This document shows, one piece after another, positions 8,071-12,301 of a DNA stretch of 12,301 bases. Every line of letters begins with the position of its first letter. Position 1 is the stretch's first letter. Both the position numbers and the translations under genes were made by a program. Location of the stretch: the NCBI GenBank assembly GCA_016758965.1, contig JAEPRB010000585.1, positions 1-12,301 on the forward strand. The letters run 5' to 3'. The DNA is from Circinella minor. Taxonomy: Eukaryota; Mucoromycota; Mucoromycetes; Mucorales; Lichtheimiaceae. The notes under the pieces were generated by a model. The model worked only from the letters and a program-made list of their open reading frames with translations. It was not told where the DNA came from and searched no databases.

Positions 8071-8915
8071 TTTTCATATGTTATTGGAATGCTTCGAGCA
8101 TCATCATGTTGTATAGTCATTGTTTTCTTAGGATACTCGATAACTGAATTAGCTTTCTTTAACCAATTGTTTCCAATTATGAGATCGACTGGGGATGTAG
8201 GTAAAACTTCTAATGAGATTGATATTGGTTCGGTGGCATCAGGTTGAATTGGGACGTTCCTAATTATGCCAAGTGACGCATGGTGATCTCCATTTCCTAA
8301 CATGAAGATTGAAGTTGATGGTTCTTCTATTTTTAATCCTAGTCATTTAACCAAAGTTTTCGATATACAACTTTTACTTGCTCCAGTGTCTATTAATGTG
8401 CGTATATGTACGCTATTGATGACAAAATTTCCATAAAGGGCTGTTGTTGTAAGTGGTGGAGGTGCTTCTTCATCTAGTACTGAAAGAGATCTTGCTGTTT
8501 TACTTATTCCCGAGAATTGCCTTCTCATTGATGGGGCCAGTTTTAATAATTGTGCAAAACTTATATCTGCTTTACGGTTGAGAATATCGGTGGATATATC
8601 ATATAGTTCTTTATTGATAATGTTTCGTGACGAGGTACTAATTTTGTTTTTCCGTAGCGATTGCCTTTTTTGATACTTCTTTGGTTCCTTATTTTTACTG
8701 TTTTCAGCATTTTCCTGAGAAAGTACTTTGTTTTGTTCTATCAATTTCTCAGCTGATCTGGTGTGAGGCAGAACTTTTGGTGGAAAAGGCGAAATATTTT
8801 TATTGATTTTATTTTCTGCTTCTTCTAATGGCGAGTCTATTTCCATATCGTTTAGGGCGTTTCTCACCTGCGTCCATTGATTTCCCACGGGAGGTCTGAT
8901 GGTGTTTGGTGGCTC
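8061..8915 (-). pseudogene. Aspartyl protease region of Gypsy gag-pol (one in-frame TGA, cut by the MULE)
   Basis: This retropepsin-like protease would process the polyprotein. The frame is the same as Gag, directly after the TAG at 8918-8916. It begins with a Lys/Glu/Asn-rich linker, then the helix FAQLLKLAPSMRRQF typical of the segment before Gypsy proteases, then the active site LIDTGAS (catalytic Asp codon 8390-8388). The closing motif DLIIGNNWL corresponds to the family's ILG-x-D/N-W-L block. A TGA at 8345-8343 falls about a dozen residues after the active site (CGA would differ by one base), and the frame then continues to the MULE boundary at 8061. Beyond it the frame reads by accident into the inverted repeat and its A/T tract as a Phe-rich tail ending near 7938. 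The GTG at 8888 is not a convincing start. Confidence 0.88.
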
Positions 8916-10568
8916 CTAGTTTGGTGTCTGTTGACTGGTGAAAGCAGATTGTCCAAAAGTTGACGTAATGCCTGTGTTAGATGTGGCAGAAGATTGTGGG
9001 TTTTGTGCGTTATTTATGGTGTTAACATGGCTTTCTGGCTGACTAAACTTTGTTTTGGAAGATTCACCTTGTTCTTGGGTTGACATGTGATTCGCCTGTG
9101 GTGTCGTGGCTTGTTTTTGCTTTATATTTTTACTATTGGTAGGTTCATTGAACTCTACCTTCTTTTTAATGTTTTGTTTTACAACCTTACCTTTTTCATT
9201 CCATGGTTTTAATTGTCTAGGTGGTCGTTTGCCTTTTATTTGCGGAACTGCGTATAATTCTTCCTCGATATCTGCGTCAACATATTCACGACTTTCCATG
9301 TTTTCATATTCTGCATAGCCTGGCTCGTCTTGGAAAATAAATGCCTCATTACTTGGGTAGTCGGTTTCAAGGTAAGCCAGTGTTGCTGAGGGTGAGTTTG
9401 GTCGTGATGGTAGTATGTTTTCTCTATGCTGAATATTATTGTTATTTCGGTAGGGACGAGCTTCTTCATAACGGTTTCTTGGAGATATTTCTTCCTCTCG
9501 TTTATTACGAAATGTTCTTCCATTGTATTTTGGTTCAGCGTTACATTCCTGATTTTCGTAGTATCTTCCTCCATTGTTATACAGTTGGTAATTATTTCGA
9601 TATTGGTTTCGGTTATAGCGGTTTAAGTTGTCGTTATATCTGAATCGGGGTTCATTGATTTTACGGGTTTCTTCTTGGATTAAACGTCTTAATAAGCTTT
9701 CTAAGCTATTTTCTTGTGATTTGTTTCCGTTTTGGTTAGATGATTCATGTTGGTATAATTCCAGATTTTGCATTTGTGATGTCAAAGCATCTATGGTTGG
9801 GGATTCTGACCCTGGGGCTATATTAAGGTTAGGTGGATGGAAAGCTTTGGTACGTGCTTGTTTTATTGTTTCTTTTGATGGGTTGTGCTTAGTGACCCAT
9901 GAAGTGGGTACGCGATCTTCTGCTTTTTGTGGGACAAAGGGATTATCTGGTGGGTAGAGCGTAGTACCGTGTTGTCCTCTCCAAAAGCCATATGCGAATT
10001 GTTTATAATCATTGAATGATTTCGCGCCCATCATGTAACAATGTTTCTTAACGCGAGGCAATAGTGCTGATTTAAATTTTGCTTCTATTAATGCTTCGGC
10101 TTCACCACCAGATAGGTCTGCTAGGTCAGCTGCTTGTTGTATTCTTCCTAGAAACATTCTTGGAGGTTCGTCTTCTCCTTGGACTATTTGCTCGAAAGCA
10201 TCCTTATAATATTCGATTACATCGGGTGTTACATATTCTTGTTCCAACTTACTGATCAAGTCGCCGTATTTTGATCCGATGGGTGGATTGAGACGAATTT
10301 CTTTCTGAAGAAAGATTCGTGCATATTTTTTTACTTGGGCATTTAGGATACTAGCCTGTCTGTCTGCGGATCTAATATTTGCAATTGCGAAATAAGACTC
10401 AAGAGTGTCCCGGAAATGTCGGAAATCTTTTCCTTCATATCCACAGAAGTCGATCAGTCTTGGTTTATAGCTCAAAGAGTCGGTGCCGTGTGCCAACACA
10501 GGTGAAAAAGACGATCCAACATCGGTATCATTATTGTTGGGAGCATGCATGGAGCTTGAGGTAGTCAT
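8916..10568 (-). CDS. Gag-like capsid/nucleocapsid protein of the Gypsy element (550 aa)
   Basis: This structural protein would form the virus-like particle that packages the element's RNA. The ATG at 10568 is the first Met in the frame and follows a leader of about 220 bp after the primer-binding site. The N-terminus is Ser/Asn-rich. Residues about 35-200 form a helical, charged region with aromatic anchors (FCGYEGKDFRHFRDTLESYF, then a predicted helix-rich block to about YGFWRGQ) that fits Retrotrans_gag capsids. From about 290 to 390 the chain is rich in Arg, Asn and Tyr, then acidic and finally Gln/Ser/Thr-rich. I see no CX2CX4HX4C zinc knuckle; the Arg/Asn/Tyr tract may bind RNA instead. 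The ORF ends at a TAG in frame with the protease, so the stop may be a mutation within a longer gag-pol ORF or a readthrough site. Confidence 0.85.
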   Translation of the reverse strand: MTTSSSMHAPNNNDTDVGSSFSPVLAHGTDSLSYKPRLIDFCGYEGKDFRHFRDTLESYFAIANIRSADRQASILNAQVKKYARIFLQKEIRLNPPIGSKYGDLISKLEQEYVTPDVIEYYKDAFEQIVQGEDEPPRMFLGRIQQAADLADLSGGEAEALIEAKFKSALLPRVKKHCYMMGAKSFNDYKQFAYGFWRGQHGTTLYPPDNPFVPQKAEDRVPTSWVTKHNPSKETIKQARTKAFHPPNLNIAPGSESPTIDALTSQMQNLELYQHESSNQNGNKSQENSLESLLRRLIQEETRKINEPRFRYNDNLNRYNRNQYRNNYQLYNNGGRYYENQECNAEPKYNGRTFRNKREEEISPRNRYEEARPYRNNNNIQHRENILPSRPNSPSATLAYLETDYPSNEAFIFQDEPGYAEYENMESREYVDADIEEELYAVPQIKGKRPPRQLKPWNEKGKVVKQNIKKKVEFNEPTNSKNIKQKQATTPQANHMSTQEQGESSKTKFSQPESHVNTINNAQNPQSSATSNTGITSTFGQSAFTSQQTPN

Positions 10569-10787
10569 GGAGGTATTTGATTATTTTATTGGGATTGACA
10601 AATTGGTAGTAAGGATAAATTTCAGGTGTATGTTATTTGAAAGATAAAATAAAGTAAAAAGGTTTATGTCGAATTGGGTTGCTAAAGCGTTATCAGATTC
10701 TGATTTGTCTGTTTGAAAACTAGTACTGTATAAGTTTGGTGGACCAAGTGTTATTTGATGTTTTTGTATGGCAAATAACTTAACGAT
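10569..10787 (-). other. Untranslated leader of the Gypsy element
   Basis: About 220 bp lie between the primer-binding site and the Gag ATG, in the usual place for the packaging signal. The sequence is AT-rich, without an open frame of interest or an obvious stable hairpin visible by eye. Confidence 0.6.
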
Positions 10788-10805
10788 CCCCTGTAGTGAG
10801 CACCA
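10788..10805 (-). promoter_or_regulatory. Candidate tRNA primer-binding site
   Basis: Read on the minus strand, the 18 bases TGGTGCTCACTACAGGGG lie two bases after a CA that fits the end of the 5' LTR. They begin with TGG, the complement of the tRNA CCA tail. Position and form fit a (-)strand primer site. I cannot name the tRNA; its 3' end would read ...AGTGAGCACCA. Confidence 0.65.
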
Positions 10806-11116
10806 AATGAAGCGTATGTTGTCATAACAAAGAGCTTCGATATATAAAATTGATATGATTTATGTAAAGAAAATAGAATAAAGGCTATAAATAACTTAAT
10901 AATTATAGATAAATGGTATGTGGGAGTTCTATTATTCAGGAATTGTACATCTGAATCCACAAAAAGAGAAGTCTTAATAAAATTACTAAATGAAAACTCA
11001 ATGAAAGGATTTATTTATAAAAGGAAAATTTATTTAAAAGACAAGACAAAGTTAAAGATAAAACTTAAAGTAAAAGAGAACTGAAGAAAAGAAATTTGAG
11101 AGTGAAAAAGGTCGAG

Positions 11117-11124
11117 TATTTATA
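11117..11124 (-). promoter_or_regulatory. Putative TATA box of the LTR promoter
   Basis: The minus strand reads TATAAATA, directly next to the 22-bp repeat array (upstream in the direction of transcription) and followed by a pyrimidine-rich stretch (cctttttcactctcaaatttc). The position inside the LTR and the order enhancer-like repeats, TATA, pyrimidine tract fit a Pol II promoter for the retroelement RNA. Confidence 0.55.
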
Positions 11125-11125
11125 C

Positions 11126-11213
11126 TATTTGCTTTTGTAAAAATAGTCAATAGCTTTTGTGGAATTAATCAATAGCTTTAGTAAAACATTGCAATTGCTC
11201 TTGTAAAAAGCAG
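11126..11213 (-). repeat. Four degenerate 22-bp tandem repeats in LTR U3
   Basis: Units start at 11126, 11148, 11170 and 11192, each exactly 22 bp, with plus-strand core CAATAGCTTTTGTAAAA (variants CAATTGC and TATTTGC). A fifth partial unit (CAATTGC) begins at 11214. The array sits immediately upstream of the TATA box relative to minus-strand transcription. Confidence 0.8.
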
Positions 11214-11270
11214 CAATTGCGAAAAGAATCAAAAGTGGGATCCAATAAAATGGCATAATGGGTTTTTTAT

Positions 11271-11422
11271 ACTATAATAAGAATATTTGATGATAATATG
11301 TGATTATAATCAATAATGCTAATGATAATGAAAGAGATAAAAATGATAATAATGTTATTTATAATGGGGATTATACTAATATTGGAGATAATATATATGA
11401 GGAAAGAGAAAAAAATTGGGTA
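11271..11422. other. AT-rich low-complexity segment with GATAAT-like units
   Basis: Between the LTR and the LINE remnant the plus strand is dominated by degenerate GATAAT/AATAAT words. The frame entering the LINE ORF is open here but would encode an Asn/Asp/Ile-rich sequence with no resemblance to reverse transcriptase. I read it as decayed or simple-repeat DNA. The junctions of both elements probably lie within it. Confidence 0.6.
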
Positions 11423-12181
11423 ACGGTATGCACGTTACAACGTCCAGTACTCGAATATGGTCTCGCAATAGCAGCATTATCCCCTAATCAGCTAGAAAAA
11501 CTTGATAATGCTCAAAAAAGTTGTATTAAAATGGCTCTAAATCGCAAAACATCAAAACACTCTGCCACCATTGTTCCCATGGTCTTGGCTGATTTACCAT
11601 CATTAAAACTTCGAACCTATACGCTCCAACTAAAATTCGCAGCTCGCCTTCAAACATTGCCAGTCTCATCAATGGCTAAATCAATCGAATTGTCTTTTTT
11701 GTGGGATCAAAAACAACCCAACAAACAATAGAAAAGAATAACCACCAGCAATCCAGTTCACCAACGCTTCAATAAATTACGCAACAGTCACAACCAACCA
11801 AGAGACCCAGTTGCCACATCAATTAAAGAAAAACGAGACGAAGAATACATTTCACGACGCAATGAATTTAAAACCATTAATTGTCTACGCACTAAGCATA
11901 TCATCGATCCGATTCTTTATCTGCCTTCTTTTTCCAAAGATCGTCACCGACTTATTAAATGGCGTATGCATTGGCTTCCGTCCTATCCTCTTAAAGATTG
12001 CCGATGTGGACATCAAGCAGCTCATCGAACTCATTTCACACACTGTCTTCTCCTTGAACCACTGATGCAAGATTTACTGGCTAAATTCGGCACCATCCCA
12101 TTATTACCGCACAACATACAACCTTTGGATCACATTCTCAATTGTCTTCCCCGTTCTGAGGTGGGTCTTGCTACGGTGTAA
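11423..12181 (+). pseudogene. 3' end of a LINE-type (non-LTR) retrotransposon reverse transcriptase ORF
   Basis: The recognisable protein begins at RPVLEYGLAIAALSPNQLEKLDNAQKSCIKMAL, corresponding to the RP-x-LEYG...L-x-Q-x-x-C block after the RT core of LINE/Jockey-like polymerases. It continues through a basic segment (LPSLKLRTYTLQLKFAARL) and KWRMHWLPSYPL to a C-terminal Cys/His cluster (CRCGHQAAHRTHFTHC), the CCHC-like finger found at LINE ORF ends. The RT palm and any endonuclease domain are absent, so it is 5'-truncated, either as inserted or by the neighbouring Gypsy element. One TAG at 11729-11731 splits the frame; TGG would differ by one base. From there to the natural TAA at 12179-12181 the frame is open. 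No other frameshift was seen. Confidence 0.85.
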
Positions 12182-12301
12182 CCCTTACATAAACAACTTT
12201 TCTTATTTTCTATTTTTATACACGAATATTCTGAATATTTATTCATATAAGAATATTCTCATTTCTATTACCTTTTTTCATTAATCAACCGATTGTACAA
12301 C
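12182..12301 (+). other. Sequence 3' of the LINE ORF (probable 3' UTR), AT-rich
   Basis: The DNA is AT-rich with repeated palindromic GAATATTC words at 12224-12231 and 12251-12258. No poly(A) tail, simple-repeat tail or target duplication is visible before the window ends, so the 3' limit of the LINE copy is unknown. Confidence 0.4.

Larger units (their letters stand above)
1..11270 (-). mobile_element. Ty3/Gypsy-type LTR retrotransposon, partial, degenerate, split by a nested MULE
   Basis: Read on the minus strand, the order is LTR, primer-binding site, Gag, aspartyl protease (DTGAS), reverse transcriptase (YIDD), RNase H, integrase (D,D35E). Integrase downstream of RNase H is the Ty3/Gypsy arrangement; Copia elements carry integrase before RT. 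Gag, protease, linker, RT and RNase H are all in one frame once the nested 4748-bp element and one copy of its 10-bp duplication are discounted. Integrase is offset by one base. The copy is inactive because of multiple in-frame stops and the insertion. The 3' end of integrase, the polypurine tract and the 3' LTR lie beyond the left edge, so LTR divergence and the flanking duplication cannot be assessed. The outer (right) limit near 11270 is approximate. Confidence 0.9.
10808..11270 (-). repeat. 5' LTR of the Gypsy element (outer boundary uncertain)
   Basis: The inner edge is placed at the plus-strand TG at 10808-10809 (minus-strand ...CTTCA), two bases from the primer-binding site. The interior has the content expected of an LTR on the minus strand: a 22-bp repeat array (U3), a TATA box at 11124-11117, pyrimidine-rich sequence downstream of it, and AT-rich R/U5. 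The outer edge cannot be fixed without the 3' LTR, which is outside the window. About 11270 is a guess based on where the sequence turns into GATAAT-type low complexity. Confidence 0.6.

Noticed and set aside
9106..9957. Several plus-strand ORFs of 66-109 residues opposite gag
   Set aside because: They are shadows of the gag frame, with Phe/Ser/Cys-rich composition and no recognisable domain.
10751..10960. 69-residue minus-strand ORF across the LTR/PBS junction
   Set aside because: It spans the end of the LTR and the primer-binding site, with no motif and AT-driven composition.
11811..12070. Overlapping ORFs on both strands within the LINE remnant (11811-12065 plus, 12070-11885 minus)
   Set aside because: They are out of frame with the LINE RT C-terminus, which is continuous from 11732 to the TAA at 12179-12181 in the frame of the upstream part.
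12224..12258. GAATATTC palindromes as a terminator or binding site
   Set aside because: Short AT palindromes are frequent in DNA of this composition, and only two exact copies are present.

Overview
The window is almost entirely mobile DNA from an AT-rich eukaryotic genome. Short spliceosomal introns (63-104 nt, with gt...tatatag or ttcttag ends), the element types and the protein style suggest a fungus, probably an early-diverging (Mucoromycota-like) one. The lineage is an inference; no host gene is present to settle it.

Three elements are visible, one nested in another. (1) A Ty3/Gypsy-type LTR retrotransposon lies on the minus strand from about 11270 down to 1 and runs off the left edge. 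In its own 5'->3' order it has a 5' LTR (about 11270-10808) with a TATA box and a 22-bp repeat array, a tRNA primer-binding site (10805-10788), a leader, Gag (10568-8916), aspartyl protease (8915-8061), an acidic linker (3302-2892), reverse transcriptase (2867-1614), RNase H (1613-1269) and an integrase with an exact D,D(35)E core (1018-1, continuing outside). It is a dead copy. Gag to RNase H share one frame, broken by several single TAG or TGA codons, and integrase is offset by one base. (2) A complete 4748-bp Mutator-like element (MULE), 3313-8060, sits between protease and the RT linker. It has about 0.8-kb terminal inverted repeats that are almost identical, a perfect 10-bp target-site duplication (ATCTAATGAC), and one six-exon transposase gene on the minus strand (7057-4455). 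That gene encodes a FAR1/WRKY-GCM-like zinc finger, a MULE DDE core and a C-terminal SWIM finger. One frameshift and one premature TGA make this copy's transposase defective. (3) To the right of the LTR, on the plus strand, is the 3' end of a LINE-type non-LTR retrotransposon ORF (about 11423-12181). It is cut off at its 5' side and carries one in-frame TAG.

The inferred history is that the Gypsy element landed beside, or possibly inside, LINE debris and that the MULE then inserted into the Gypsy pol region. The near-identity of the MULE inverted repeats points to a recent event. Eight of the in-frame stops in the three elements disrupt coding sequence and are TAG or TGA with no TAA. Each can be explained by one C:G-to-T:A transition, which suggests cytosine-deamination or RIP-like decay but does not prove it. 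I see no CRISPR array, tRNA, rRNA or convincing host gene.
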